DNA of 64,000 nt from Micropruina sp. GTDB taxonomy: Bacteria > Actinomycetota > Actinomycetes > Propionibacteriales > Propionibacteriaceae. The stretch is taken from NCBI GenBank assembly GCA_016711205.1, contig JADJTM010000002.1:62001-126000 (forward strand). The letters are read 5' to 3'. Every line of letters begins with the position of its first letter. The first letter of the stretch is position 1. The position numbers and the translations under genes were made by a program. The notes beneath the pieces were generated by a model. It saw nothing but the letters and a program-made list of their open reading frames with translations. It ran no database searches and had not been told where the DNA came from. This document shows, in pieces, positions 8,524 through 18,195 of the stretch.

Positions 8524-11500
8524 ATGCCCACCGACGTGACCGCTGCCGCCGTCAACCTGCGCCTCGCCCTGATCGGGCTGTCGGTCCCACTACAGGCCGA
8601 AGAGGCCACCAGCGCCCAACTGGTCGCCCCGATCCTGGCCCGCCAGCGCGAGCTCAGCCGGCGCCTGTCCGACCGGCACTGCGCGGTCGACCAGCGCATC
8701 CAGGCCTTCCTCGACGACTACCTGGCTGAGGTGTACCCCGGCGACCTGGCCGAGGAGCGTCCGGTGCTGCCCCGGCGCACCCTGGTGCTGGACGAACCCG
8801 GCCTGGCCCGCGCCCTGTCGCTGCCGGTGAACGGCGACTCGTTCTCGTCACCCCTGCTCTCCAGCTACCGGCTGGCCAACGGGGTGCTGCACAACCCGGC
8901 CAACGACCGCCGCACCACCGCCGGCGTGTTTCACATAGTCGAGGGCGGGCTGCCGATCCCCGACGACAAGATCGCCGTTCCCAAAGCCGTGTTCGGACGG
9001 CTGCTCACCCTGGCGCTGCAGCCGCCCGAGGTCGACCTGGTGCTGCCCTACCTCTCGCGCACCGAGAGTCCGGCCGCCTGCTTCGTCTCTTTGCTGATGC
9101 GCCCACTGGTCTCGCCGGCCGTGCCGGGGTATGCCAGCGAGCGCCGGATGGAGACCCGGTTCATCGTTCCCGGCGGGCTGGTCGCCAACCTCGACTTCGT
9201 CGAGGGCATCTTCGGTAACGGCGGCGATCCATACCTGCCCGAGAACGACGCATCCCTCGACCCCGGCACCTGGACGGGCACCAGCGGCTGCGTGATCCTG
9301 GCGCCGCATCTGATCCGGCTGACCAAGAAGGAACTCGGGCTTCCCCACGTCGATCAGGCCACCGAGCGGCAGCAACGCGACGGCATGTGCTGGTCGAGCC
9401 CGGACGAGCGCTACAACGGCGGCCAGGCGTTCAAGGCCTGCGCTCGCGATGCCCGCGGCGTGATGGTGACCGTGATCGCCGACAACTACTTCGGCTACTG
9501 CAAGAAGGAGGTGAAGACCCAGATCAGCTACACCGCGAACCTGTTCGGCAATGTCGAGGAGGAGCACGCGGGTGGCGCGCTGGTGTTTCCCTCCTACAAC
9601 ATCGGCGGCGGCTACACCGACGAGTCCGCGACCGACGACTACCGGCTAGAAGACGTGCTGTCCCGCGACCCGAAGCGGTTCGTCCGGCAGGCCGAGGGGC
9701 ATGCGCTCGACACGGAGCACCCCGAGCAGGTGCTGGTGCCGGCCCGCGCCACGTACTCGCTGCGCACCATGACCGTCGCCTGGAAGACCGCGTCCGGGGA
9801 GCGGTCCATCCGGCTGCGGGCCGACCGGACCTACTTCGGGCCGAACGGCTACCGGGTGCAGCTGGCGCAGTCGCCGTCCGACCTGACCCATTGGGACCTG
9901 AAGGCGATCGTTCCCACGGTCACGTCCTGTCACAAGCCGTGTACGGTCTCGGGCGGCGGCAAGTCCGAGATCAGCAAGGCGATCACTGACGCCTTCATCT
10001 TCGGCAACGCCTACGTGGCCGACTTCGAGAACGACATGGACGCCGTCGAAGCGATCCTGACCCGCGATCACTCCGACCGGTTCGCCGACCCGGCGCTGCG
10101 CGGCACCGACGGCCGCACGATCCTGTCCAACAGCCGTTCGATCGGCAGCGTGATCAAGCTGCTCACCCCGTCCGACGACTTCACCGGCGAGTACAACGAG
10201 TGGCTGGAGGGCATTCCACCGCACGTCAAAGAGCTGGTCTTCGTGGTCAAGCGGTTCCACCGCCAGGAGTGGGGCGCGGATTGGCGCAGCCACTTCACCG
10301 TCGGCATCATGAACGGCCGGCAGGGCAACGCACTGCGGCTCGACGGTGAGCGGATCAACGTCAACATGCTGCGGGTCGGTTTCGACACCGACGGCTCGTG
10401 GCGGCTGTTCGGCCTTCGGCACGACTTCAACCCCGCGGTGAAGGTGCAGACCGAGGACGACATCACCTCCTCGATCGTGGGCCCGGCGCACCTGACCGAG
10501 CGCCCTGGGCCGGTGATCGGCCTGAGCCGCAAGTACGTCCAGAACTGCGAGAACCTGTTGTTCCAGCGGCCGGACGACGCCATCCACCGCGGCTACGACA
10601 AACAGACCGAGCTCGACATGTCGGCCTCCGACAACTTCTTGTCGAACTTCGAGCCGCTGACCCGGTTCGACGCCCGCGAGATGCGCGACGACGCCGTGGC
10701 GTTCAGCGCGTTCACCGAGCCGATGCAGGAGCTGCTGGCCGAGTTCGCCGACCAGCCGGACGACCAGAGCCCCCGCTACGTGGTGTCGTCGGCCAATCCG
10801 CGGCTGGTGGGCGGCAAGCCGTCGAAGAACCCGCGGTATCTGCAGAAGCGGCCCGACCTGACCAACGCCTCGGCCACTGCTGCGGCCGACCTGGCGATGC
10901 ACCTGCAGGCCAAGCTGCCCAGCCATGCGGCGTTGCCGATCCCGGTCGACGTGGTGGTTGCCGGACGCCGCAACAACCCGCCGGACGGTCCGGTGCCCGC
11001 GCTGTGCTCGTACAACCCGCTGCACTACATGGAACTGCCTGAACTGTTCATGGAGTACATCAGCTCAATGACCGGCAAGTCGCCCTCGACCACCGGTGCG
11101 GGCTCAGAAGGTGCGCTCACCAAAGGGCCGTTCAACGCGATGCCGGCGATCATCGACCTGAACGCAGCTCTGTTGTCGTACGTGCTCACCGGCTATGACG
11201 GCTGGGTGTCGTGCGCCGGCCACGTGGGCCCCAACGTGCGGGTCGACCATGACATCTCGATGCTCATTCCCGAGGTGTTCTCGCGCATGAGCGATGCCGA
11301 GCGCTCGGCCACGAACCTGATCGCCGAGGGCTGTCTGGAACGGGTCGAGGACGTTGAGCACAACGGAAACCTTGTGCGGGCCAGCCGGCTGGGCTACCGG
11401 ATGACGCAGAAGTTCGCCCGCAAGTACTTCGGCCGCATCTTTCTGCACCCGCACGTGGTGTTCACCCCCGAGATGCTGCGTCCGGAACTGCAGAGCGAAG

Positions 11501-11937
11501 ACATCTACGCCGACAGCATGGACGTGATCGTCGAAACCCATCGCCGGGTGGCCCAGGCCTACTTCGACGACGGCACCATCGCGATGGCGATTCCGCCGCT
11601 GAAGGCGCTGCTCGAGATCATGGCCACCGGCACCACCTCCGAGGGGCACGACCTGGACGCCCCCGAGGTGCGCTCGCTGTTCGAGCGTGAGAACGTGCTG
11701 TCTTCCGACTGGTACGCGGCCAGGCTGGATTCCAAGCAACAGTTGGCGAGGGATCGGGCGCAGGCCGTGGTGGATCGCCTGGAGTCGTTCGCGGCGCACC
11801 CCAAGAACGCGGAGGCTTGCCAGCGGTTGGACGTCGACAGCCGGATCGCCGCCGCCCGGGCCGAGCTCAACCGGTTCCTCAGCGACGACTACCGCGCCGC
11901 CCTGGTCGGCACCCTGGGCCGTCAGCCCCTGGAGTGA
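8524..11937 (+). CDS. PPi-type phosphoenolpyruvate carboxykinase
   Basis: I assign this 1,137-residue protein to the pyrophosphate-dependent PEP carboxykinases described from Propionibacterium freudenreichii and Entamoeba, which interconvert oxaloacetate plus PPi with PEP, CO2 and phosphate. Length and host type fit: these are about 1,100-1,150 residues, twice the size of ATP or GTP types. Visible blocks include CHKPCTVSGGGKSE around residue 475, a phosphate-binding-like loop with Lys480, and EGALTKGPFNAMPAIIDLN further on. The ATG at 8524 is preferred to an upstream one at 8479. The gene is monocistronic, with a terminator directly after the stop. Recognition is from family memory rather than an alignment. 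Confidence 0.8.
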   Translation: MPTDVTAAAVNLRLALIGLSVPLQAEEATSAQLVAPILARQRELSRRLSDRHCAVDQRIQAFLDDYLAEVYPGDLAEERPVLPRRTLVLDEPGLARALSLPVNGDSFSSPLLSSYRLANGVLHNPANDRRTTAGVFHIVEGGLPIPDDKIAVPKAVFGRLLTLALQPPEVDLVLPYLSRTESPAACFVSLLMRPLVSPAVPGYASERRMETRFIVPGGLVANLDFVEGIFGNGGDPYLPENDASLDPGTWTGTSGCVILAPHLIRLTKKELGLPHVDQATERQQRDGMCWSSPDERYNGGQAFKACARDARGVMVTVIADNYFGYCKKEVKTQISYTANLFGNVEEEHAGGALVFPSYNIGGGYTDESATDDYRLEDVLSRDPKRFVRQAEGHALDTEHPEQVLVPARATYSLRTMTVAWKTASGERSIRLRADRTYFGPNGYRVQLAQSPSDLTHWDLKAIVPTVTSCHKPCTVSGGGKSEISKAITDAFIFGNAYVADFENDMDAVEAILTRDHSDRFADPALRGTDGRTILSNSRSIGSVIKLLTPSDDFTGEYNEWLEGIPPHVKELVFVVKRFHRQEWGADWRSHFTVGIMNGRQGNALRLDGERINVNMLRVGFDTDGSWRLFGLRHDFNPAVKVQTEDDITSSIVGPAHLTERPGPVIGLSRKYVQNCENLLFQRPDDAIHRGYDKQTELDMSASDNFLSNFEPLTRFDAREMRDDAVAFSAFTEPMQELLAEFADQPDDQSPRYVVSSANPRLVGGKPSKNPRYLQKRPDLTNASATAAADLAMHLQAKLPSHAALPIPVDVVVAGRRNNPPDGPVPALCSYNPLHYMELPELFMEYISSMTGKSPSTTGAGSEGALTKGPFNAMPAIIDLNAALLSYVLTGYDGWVSCAGHVGPNVRVDHDISMLIPEVFSRMSDAERSATNLIAEGCLERVEDVEHNGNLVRASRLGYRMTQKFARKYFGRIFLHPHVVFTPEMLRPELQSEDIYADSMDVIVETHRRVAQAYFDDGTIAMAIPPLKALLEIMATGTTSEGHDLDAPEVRSLFERENVLSSDWYAARLDSKQQLARDRAQAVVDRLESFAAHPKNAEACQRLDVDSRIAAARAELNRFLSDDYRAALVGTLGRQPLE

Positions 11938-11965
11938 GTCTGGGCACCGTCTTGGGTGCCCAGAC
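11938..11965 (+). terminator. Terminator after PPi-PEPCK
   Basis: An 11-bp perfect stem, GTCTGGGCACC and its complement with a six-base loop, begins at the base after the stop codon. Confidence 0.75.
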
Positions 11966-12054
11966 TCACACCGTCTTTGCGGCTCTCCCAAAGATCGCCT
12001 GAGACGCCGCGTCGCGCCCCCGCGGGCCGTGCGTTGGCAACTAGATTGCGCCCT

Positions 12055-12432
12055 GTGAGCTACCAACTGGCGTTCTGGGCCTACGCGGACGGCCGTCGCA
12101 GCACCCGGGTCGCCGACCGGCGCACCTACCTCAAGCTGATCAAGGGCCGCCGGGTCAGGGACGTCGCCCCGCTCGACACCGACCGGGTGCTCGACGAACT
12201 GGCCATCATGTACGGCACCTGGCGGCGCACCGACACCTACCACTTCAGTCACCCCACCCACGGCGCCTTCGACGTGTGGATCGCCGGTGGCACCTTCGTG
12301 GTGCTCACCTTCCACAACGTGAAGGACCTAACCGTGATGGACCCCGCCATCCAATGCCTGGACGCCATGGGCGTGCCCCTCTACGACCCTCAGGTCAACC
12401 GCCGCTTCCCGTGGGTCGCCCGAGCGATCTAG
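12055..12432 (+). CDS. Conserved hypothetical protein
   Basis: This is a 125-residue soluble protein starting at a GTG (SYQLAFWAYADG). It has a basic segment (TYLKLIKGRRVRDV), a block YGTWRRTDTYHFSHP and a hydrophobic strand FVVLTFHNVK. The alternating strands and helices suggest a small alpha/beta fold. There is no signal peptide and no motif that I can link to a function. It converges on the GpsA-like gene with 13 bases between the stops. No strong ribosome site is seen, so the start is less certain. Confidence 0.55.
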   Translation: MSYQLAFWAYADGRRSTRVADRRTYLKLIKGRRVRDVAPLDTDRVLDELAIMYGTWRRTDTYHFSHPTHGAFDVWIAGGTFVVLTFHNVKDLTVMDPAIQCLDAMGVPLYDPQVNRRFPWVARAI

Positions 12433-12445
12433 CGCCCAGGGTGCC

Positions 12446-13486
12446 TCACACCCGCTTCGGTAGCGCAGCCTCGGCGACCAGCTTCTCGGGGGCTGCCGCG
12501 CCCGCAAGAATCGCCGTCACCGCCTGCAGCAGCGGCAGTTGCTCGATCAGCCCCTCCTGCTGTTGCACCAGCGTCATCGCCAGGCCGGCAGCCGGCACCC
12601 CCTCCACGGTCTGCTCGGCGGCCTCCATCGCCGCCAGGGCCTCGATCGCGTTCTCGCCGCGTCCGATCCGCACGCCGTAGACCTTGTTGCGTCCGGACAG
12701 ACCGGTCACCTCCAGGTCACCGACGCCGGCCAGCCCGTACGCCGTTTCCGGCCGGGCACCCAGCGCCACCGACGCGATCGACATCTCCTTCACCGCCTGG
12801 GCGAAGATCGCCGACTTGAGGTTGTGGTGCGGAAAGCCGGTGCCCTCTTCGAGCCCGTCCGCGATGCCGAGCGCGATCGCGTAGACGTTCTTCATCGGCG
12901 CGCAGACCTCGACGCCGGGCTCGTCCGTGGTCGGCTCGATGCAGTACACCTCGGTGCTGATCTCGCGGGCCATCCGCAGGGCGGTCGCCTCGTGCACCGA
13001 GGCGTAGATGGTGGCGGTCGGTTTGCCTTCGGCGACCTCGTTGGCCTTGCACGGGCCGCCCACGCCGACGATCGGCGGAAGCAGCGCACCGTTCTCGGCG
13101 GCGATGGTGCGAATCGCGTCCGGCAGCAGCTGGACGCGGCCGCCCGGGTCCGTCCAGAAGCCCTTGGACGTGCACAGCAGCACCGACGCCTTCGAGATCG
13201 CCGGCAGCGCCAGCTCGGTGACCTTGGGCACACCCACGGACGCCACCGCGATGAACACCGCGTCCGCCCCGCGCAGCGCCTCGTCCAGTTGCTCCGAGCG
13301 GTACAGCTTCGTGCCCGGCGCCAGCGGCACGTTGGTGCGCGGATGCGGCTTGCCCGCCTCGCAGGCGTCGATCAGATGGTCGTCGAGCCAGGTGCCCCAC
13401 AGCCGGGTTTCCCAGCCGGCCCGGGTGAGCGGAGTGGCCAGCGCCGAGCCCATCGCTCCGGCGCCCAGAATCGTGATCACCGACAT
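12446..13486 (-). CDS. NAD(P)-dependent glycerol-3-phosphate dehydrogenase-like protein
   Basis: This 346-residue protein belongs to the GpsA fold: an N-terminal Rossmann motif GAGAMGSALA at residues 8-17, a central GVGGPCKANE block, and the catalytic-lysine segment MKNVYAIALGIADG. It would oxidise or reduce a polyol phosphate/keto-phosphate pair. Its place in a locus with an FGGY kinase, a Zn alcohol dehydrogenase and a class II aldolase suggests the substrate is a sugar-alcohol phosphate other than glycerol-3-phosphate. A ribosome site AAAGGA precedes the ATG. It is the last gene of the locus, 22 bases after the aldolase. A role in normal phospholipid synthesis is the alternative. Confidence 0.78.
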   Translation of the reverse strand: MSVITILGAGAMGSALATPLTRAGWETRLWGTWLDDHLIDACEAGKPHPRTNVPLAPGTKLYRSEQLDEALRGADAVFIAVASVGVPKVTELALPAISKASVLLCTSKGFWTDPGGRVQLLPDAIRTIAAENGALLPPIVGVGGPCKANEVAEGKPTATIYASVHEATALRMAREISTEVYCIEPTTDEPGVEVCAPMKNVYAIALGIADGLEEGTGFPHHNLKSAIFAQAVKEMSIASVALGARPETAYGLAGVGDLEVTGLSGRNKVYGVRIGRGENAIEALAAMEAAEQTVEGVPAAGLAMTLVQQQEGLIEQLPLLQAVTAILAGAAAPEKLVAEAALPKRV

Positions 13487-13507
13487 CGTTGGTCCTTTCG
13501 TTGCGAA

Positions 13508-14152
13508 TCAGTGGGTGGGTTGCTGGCCGTACGTCGACATGCCCGCGACGGCCACGTCGAGCAGGTCGGGCGACACCAGCTTCACCGGCAACCCGGTGGC
13601 CATGGCAAGCACCTGGATCTCGCAGATGTACTCCAGGTAGGGCAACAGCGACAGCGCCTTGGCCAAGGTGGGCCCGATGGTGATCGCGCCGTGATTGCCC
13701 ATCAGCGCACCGCTGCGCCCCGTCAAGGCGGCCGCCACGTTCTCAGCCAGCTCGTCGGTGCCGAAGGTGGCGTAGGGCGCCACCCGCACCACGCCGCCGA
13801 ACATCGCCGAGTAGTAGTGCGAGGCGGGAATCTCGTCGACCACCAACCCCAGCGCCGTGGACGCCGGGGCGTGGTTGTGCGTGATCGCCCCGGCCCCGGT
13901 CGCCTCATACACCGCCAGGTGCAACGGCAGCTCGCTGGACGGCTGCAGCTCGCCCTCGACCGTGACCCCGGCCAGGTCGGTGACCACCACGTCGGCGGCG
14001 GTCATCGACTCATAAGCCACCCCACTGGGCGAGATGGCCACCCGGTCGCCGACCCGCACCGACACGTTGCCGGCGGTGCCGACGACCAGGTGCTCGCGCT
14101 GCATGAACCGGCAGGCTTCGACGATCGCCGCACGCTCGGACGCCAACAACAT
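13508..14152 (-). CDS. Class II aldolase/adducin family protein
   Basis: This 214-residue protein is a class II (zinc) aldolase of the L-fuculose-phosphate/L-ribulose-phosphate-epimerase group. It shows the phosphate-binding GTAGNVSVR near residue 27, SPSGVAYE, a catalytic acidic site in QPSSELPLHLAVYE, and the zinc histidines in THNHAPAS plus a later GNHGAITIG. It would split a ketose phosphate to dihydroxyacetone phosphate and an aldehyde. Start ATG at 14152 is supported by GAAAGGAAG upstream. It lies 14 bases after the alcohol dehydrogenase gene. Confidence 0.85.
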   Translation of the reverse strand: MLLASERAAIVEACRFMQREHLVVGTAGNVSVRVGDRVAISPSGVAYESMTAADVVVTDLAGVTVEGELQPSSELPLHLAVYEATGAGAITHNHAPASTALGLVVDEIPASHYYSAMFGGVVRVAPYATFGTDELAENVAAALTGRSGALMGNHGAITIGPTLAKALSLLPYLEYICEIQVLAMATGLPVKLVSPDLLDVAVAGMSTYGQQPTH

Positions 14153-14166
14153 CGCAGATCTTCCTT

Positions 14167-15204
14167 TCAGGGCTGCAGGATGTACTTGCTGCCGACGCCG
14201 CGCGACATGTCTTCGAGCGAGTCGATCAACGCCTCCAAGCCGCGCACCTCGCTGCACAGCGTCATGCCGTCGAACTTGCCCGTCGAGAGCAGGTTGACCG
14301 CGATCTGCACGTAGCGCGGCGCATGGTGGTAGACCCCGACCAGCTTGTATTCCAGGTAGTGCATGGCGACGGCGTCCACGTTGAACGTCGAGCCGGCCTT
14401 GGGGCCGCCGAACAGCACCGCCGTGCCGCCCGGACGCAGGCACTGCACGGTCTGCTCCCACACCTCGGGTAGCCCGACCGCCTCGATCGCGACGTCGGCG
14501 CCCCGTCCGTGCGGGGTGGCGGCCTTGATCGCCGCCGCCTTGTCGGCCACCGACTCCAGGCCGGTCAGGTCCACGACCGCGACGGCACCCGCCTGCTCGG
14601 CCTGCGCGAGACGTCCGGGCGACATGTCGGCGGCGATCACGGACGCTCCGCGCAACTGCGCCAGCCGGATGTACATCTGGCCGATCGGACCGGTTCCGTT
14701 GACCACCACGGTGTCACCCAGGGCGATGCCGCTCTCGGCCATGCCGTGCACCACCGTCGACAGCGGCTCCAGCGGCGCCGCAGCCTCGAAGGCCAGCGTG
14801 TCGGGTATCTGGTAGGTGTTGCGCTCGACGATCGCCTTGGGAATGACGATCTGTTCGGCGAACGCGCCGTTGAGGTACTGCAGGTTCTCGCACAGCGACT
14901 CGCGGCCGATGGTGCACGCCCAGCACGAACCGCAGGGGCAGGTGTTGGCCGCCACCACCCGCTGGCCGGGCGCGAACGTGGTCACCCCCTCGCCCACCTC
15001 GGTGACCACCCCGGCGAACTCGTGGCCGAACCGGGCCGGCAGGCTCGGGAACAGCGTCGGGTGGCCGCGCCGGTAGCTCTTCAGGTCGGTGCCGCAGGTG
15101 GCGGCCGCCCTGATTTCGACGGCCACCTCCCCCGGCCCCGGGCGACCGGGCTCGACCTCTTCGAGCCGCAGGTCGCCGGGGGCGTGAAACATCCAGGCGC
15201 GCAT
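14167..15204 (-). CDS. Zinc-dependent alcohol dehydrogenase (sugar-alcohol type)
   Basis: This 345-residue medium-chain dehydrogenase has the catalytic zinc residues in CGTDLKSY and GHEFAG, the four-cysteine structural zinc lobe CPCGSCWACTIGRESLC, and an NAD-binding VVNGTGPIGQMYIRLA. The family includes sorbitol, galactitol and threonine dehydrogenases. Its ATG overlaps the TGA of the FGGY kinase gene (TGATG), so the two are translationally coupled. A polyol or deoxy-sugar alcohol is the likely substrate; the sequence does not say which. Confidence 0.85.
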   Translation of the reverse strand: MRAWMFHAPGDLRLEEVEPGRPGPGEVAVEIRAAATCGTDLKSYRRGHPTLFPSLPARFGHEFAGVVTEVGEGVTTFAPGQRVVAANTCPCGSCWACTIGRESLCENLQYLNGAFAEQIVIPKAIVERNTYQIPDTLAFEAAAPLEPLSTVVHGMAESGIALGDTVVVNGTGPIGQMYIRLAQLRGASVIAADMSPGRLAQAEQAGAVAVVDLTGLESVADKAAAIKAATPHGRGADVAIEAVGLPEVWEQTVQCLRPGGTAVLFGGPKAGSTFNVDAVAMHYLEYKLVGVYHHAPRYVQIAVNLLSTGKFDGMTLCSEVRGLEALIDSLEDMSRGVGSKYILQP

Positions 15205-16733
15205 CAGCCGGGGTGCCGTTTCATGAACTGGTTGATGTCGTTGTTCACGTCCTTCAGCGCCGGGTAGATCTTGCGCTGAATCTCGAGCACCTCGCCATAC
15301 AACTCGTGGTTGGCCTGGTCGGGTTCGGTGGTGTCACCGAACTGGGCCATCTTCTCGGCGTAGACGGCGATGTCGGGCGCGCCGTGCACACCGGTGATCG
15401 ACATGGCCGCCACCGCCGCGCCGAGCGCCGAGATCTCGTCCTCGGTGCAAGCCGTGATCGGCACGCCCATGGCGTCGGTCATGATCTGGCGCCACAGCCG
15501 GCTGCGGTTGCCGCCGCCCATCGAGCGGATCTGGGTGACCTTGTTGCCGGTGTCGGCCTCCAGGCCCTCCAAGCCGTTGCGCATCTCCAGGCCGATCGAC
15601 TCCAGGATCGAGCGGTACATCGCCGGGCGCTTGTGGATGCCGCGCCAGCCGACGACGGCACCGCGGGCCACCGGATCCCAGTGCGGGGTCTGGACGGCGT
15701 TCCAGTACGGCATCGTGATCAGGCCCAGGCTGCCCACGGGAAGCTCGGCCGCGGCCGCGTCCAGCTCGGGGTCGGGCTTGTTGCCGAGCGCCGGGTTGCC
15801 CAGCGCCTCGCGGAACCAGGTGGCCAGGAACGCGCCCGAGCTGAGCAGCAACTCGAAGTCGTACCAGTCGGGAATGCCGGCCGCCAGCGTGCGATAGGCC
15901 TTGCCGTAGGCGTAGTCGGGGCCATGCAGGCCGGCTACCACCGCGGTGCCCAGGTTGAGGTACATGGTGTCGGCCGAGACCGCCGCCGCGCCCACCCCGG
16001 CCGCCTGGCCGTCGCCCATACCCGCCACCAGCGGCACGGTCTGGGTGAGCCCCCAGGCCTGCGTGATCTCGGGCTTGATGTCGCCGATCACCTGGCCGGG
16101 CTTCACCAGGTCGCTCATCTGCTCGCGGGTGACGCCGGCGATGCCGAGCAGCTCGGCGTCGTAATCCTGCTTGGCGATGTCGAACAGGCCGAGCGAGTCG
16201 GCGCAGGCCACGGACGAGGTCCACTGCCCGGTCAGCTTGAACACCACGTAGCCGTGCACCTCGACGACCTTGTGCGCCTTGGGAAAGATGTCGGGCTGGT
16301 TCTCTTTGACCCACGCCATCTTGTACAGCGCGGGGGTGATGTCGGCGGGCTTGCCCGAGCGGGCGTGAATCTCGGGCGTGCCGTATTCGAGAATCTGGTC
16401 GGTGGCCCGTCCGTCCATCCACAGGATGCCGTTGCGCAACGGGTTGCCGTCGGCGTCGAAGGGGGCGAAGGTCTCACGCTGATGGGTGATGCCCATGGCC
16501 GCGATGCGGCTGCGCTCGGCCGGCGTGAGAATGCTGATCGCTTCGCCGATGGACTCATTGGTGGTCGTCCACCAGTCCAGCGGGTTGTGCTCATAGAAGC
16601 TGGTCTGGGGGTTGTGCAGCGCGATGTCGCGTTTACCGGTGGCCAGCACCCGTCCAGAACTGTCGACGATGATGGCCTTGGTGGCGGTGGTTGAGGTGTC
16701 GATCGCGATCACCAGCGGGTCGGTAATGGTCAT
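15204..16733 (-). CDS. FGGY-family carbohydrate kinase
   Basis: This 509-residue kinase has the FGGY/actin-like ATPase fold. The phosphate-1 loop is AIDTSTTATKAIIVD near residue 9, the substrate-facing motif is NGILWMDGRATDQI, and the C-terminal domain has GGGNRSRLWRQIMTDAMGVPI. It is closest in pattern to xylulokinase-like members, which phosphorylate ketoses or polyols. It is the first gene of a four-gene operon; the ATG is preceded by GGAGGAG. Together the operon could import-independently phosphorylate a polyol, oxidise it and cleave it. The exact sugar is unknown. Confidence 0.86.
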   Translation of the reverse strand: MTITDPLVIAIDTSTTATKAIIVDSSGRVLATGKRDIALHNPQTSFYEHNPLDWWTTTNESIGEAISILTPAERSRIAAMGITHQRETFAPFDADGNPLRNGILWMDGRATDQILEYGTPEIHARSGKPADITPALYKMAWVKENQPDIFPKAHKVVEVHGYVVFKLTGQWTSSVACADSLGLFDIAKQDYDAELLGIAGVTREQMSDLVKPGQVIGDIKPEITQAWGLTQTVPLVAGMGDGQAAGVGAAAVSADTMYLNLGTAVVAGLHGPDYAYGKAYRTLAAGIPDWYDFELLLSSGAFLATWFREALGNPALGNKPDPELDAAAAELPVGSLGLITMPYWNAVQTPHWDPVARGAVVGWRGIHKRPAMYRSILESIGLEMRNGLEGLEADTGNKVTQIRSMGGGNRSRLWRQIMTDAMGVPITACTEDEISALGAAVAAMSITGVHGAPDIAVYAEKMAQFGDTTEPDQANHELYGEVLEIQRKIYPALKDVNNDINQFMKRHPG

Positions 16734-16839
16734 CTGAACGCTCCTCCTGGCTCAACGCTGAGCCGGACGTGGACGGTGTGATATCCACCCTAAAGCGTGC
16801 GGACGGCCCCCGCCGATGAACGAACAGAACGTCTCATAA

Positions 16840-16850
16840 GTGAATTTCAC
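16840..16850. promoter_or_regulatory. Small palindrome in the promoter of the FGGY-kinase operon
   Basis: GTGAATTTCAC (five-base arms, central T) lies about 107 bases upstream of the kinase start in an AT-richer patch. It could be an operator. No dedicated regulator gene adjoins the operon. Confidence 0.35.
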
Positions 16851-16887
16851 GCATCCGGTGTGAAGGCCCACGCCTTGCGGCGCTGGC

Positions 16888-18072
16888 TCACCCGGCGAGG
16901 GTGAGCCGCAGCAGCCGTCCGCCGGCACCGTCCTCGAGCACCCAGATCGAGCCGTCCGGCGCCTGGTTGACCGCCCGGATGCGTGCGCCGAAGCCCCACT
17001 GATCGCCCTTGTCGGCGCTGGTTCCGGCCAGATCGACCCTGATCAATGCTTCGCCCGACAGTGCACCGATGAACGCGTCACCCTGCCAGTCGGCGAACTC
17101 GGAGCCGCTGTAGATCATCAGGCTGCCCGGCGAGATGGACGGGTTCCACCACACCTTGGGCGCCTCGAAGCCGTCGCCCGCCGAGTGGTCAGGAATCTCG
17201 CCGCCGCCGTAGTGCGACCCGTTCGACACCCGCGGCCAGCCGTAGTTGCGGCCCCGCACGATCAAATTGAGTTCATCGCCACCCTGCGGGCCCATCTCGC
17301 TGCTCCACAGGTTGCCGTCGGCATCGAAGGCGATGCCGAGCGGGTTGCGGTGGCCCAGGGTCCACTGTTCGGCCTCGGAGCCGTCCGGCTTCATCCGGAC
17401 GATCGTGCCCAGATCGTTGCTGGGGTCCTGGGCCGGGTCCATCTTCTGCCGCTCGCCCGAGGTGACGAACAGGTGTGTTCCGTCCGGCGAGAACGCGAGC
17501 CGGTGACCGTAGTGGCCCGAGCCGCTGGTCTTGGGTTGCTGGCGCCAGATCACCGTGAAGTCCTCCAGCCGTGCGCCCGATCCGTCGCTGACCAGCGTTC
17601 CCCGACCGACTTCGGCGCCGGTGCCGCCCTCGCCCGAGGCCGCCCAGCTGAGGTACACCATGCGGTCGGTGGCGAACCGCGGCGACACGATCACGTCGCC
17701 CAAGCCGCCCTGACCCTCGTGCACCACTTTCGGCACCCCTGCGACGTCGACGGTGCGACCGTCCGCGGACCGCAGCACGAGCGTGCCGCCGCGCTGCGTG
17801 ATCAACGTGTCGAAACCTCCGGGCAGAAACGTCAGGGCCCAGGGTTCGTCGAAGCTGCCCAGGATCTGGGTGTTGAACGGCGTGCCCGGCAACCGTTCCG
17901 CGGCCGGCAGCGACAGGCTCGGCGAGGCCGAGGACGACGGCGAGGCGGCGGCGGTCGCCGCACTCGGGCTGCTCGCGGACGGGGCCGGCGACTGTATAGC
18001 CGCGGGTGCCGACGAGCAGCCGGCGAGCAGTAGAGCGAACAGCCCCGCCCCGATCAGGTGTGTGCGCGTCAT
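16888..18072 (-). CDS. Lipoprotein of the PQQ-dependent sugar dehydrogenase (GSDH) family
   Basis: This 394-residue protein begins with a lipoprotein signal (FALLLAGCSS, lipid-bearing Cys19), then a Ser/Ala/Pro-rich spacer to about residue 55, then a six-bladed propeller of the glucose/sorbosone dehydrogenase type. Family blocks are EPWALTFLPGGFDTLITQRGG (two pieces: EPWALTFLPG, LITQRGG), GHYGHRLAFSPDG, GHRNPLGIAFDADG and SEMGPQGGDELN. Members oxidise aldoses with PQQ outside the membrane, although many actinobacterial members have no proven activity. No PQQ genes are nearby. It is monocistronic and divergent from the TIR gene. Confidence 0.85.
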   Translation of the reverse strand: MTRTHLIGAGLFALLLAGCSSAPAAIQSPAPSASSPSAATAAASPSSSASPSLSLPAAERLPGTPFNTQILGSFDEPWALTFLPGGFDTLITQRGGTLVLRSADGRTVDVAGVPKVVHEGQGGLGDVIVSPRFATDRMVYLSWAASGEGGTGAEVGRGTLVSDGSGARLEDFTVIWRQQPKTSGSGHYGHRLAFSPDGTHLFVTSGERQKMDPAQDPSNDLGTIVRMKPDGSEAEQWTLGHRNPLGIAFDADGNLWSSEMGPQGGDELNLIVRGRNYGWPRVSNGSHYGGGEIPDHSAGDGFEAPKVWWNPSISPGSLMIYSGSEFADWQGDAFIGALSGEALIRVDLAGTSADKGDQWGFGARIRAVNQAPDGSIWVLEDGAGGRLLRLTLAG

Positions 18073-18195
18073 TCACCGACCCTAACCGCCGCACTCAAGC
18101 GTTCACCGACCCGGAAAGCACCGAATCACCCCCGCTGCCGGTCTTTCGCAATACGCTGAGTTCAGGTCGATAGACGCGGTCCAAGGAATGGCGAC

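Noticed and set aside
15213..16694. A plus-strand frame of 493 codons opposite the FGGY kinase
   Set aside because: It is a mirror frame of a gene with intact kinase motifs, and lacks any recognisable domain.
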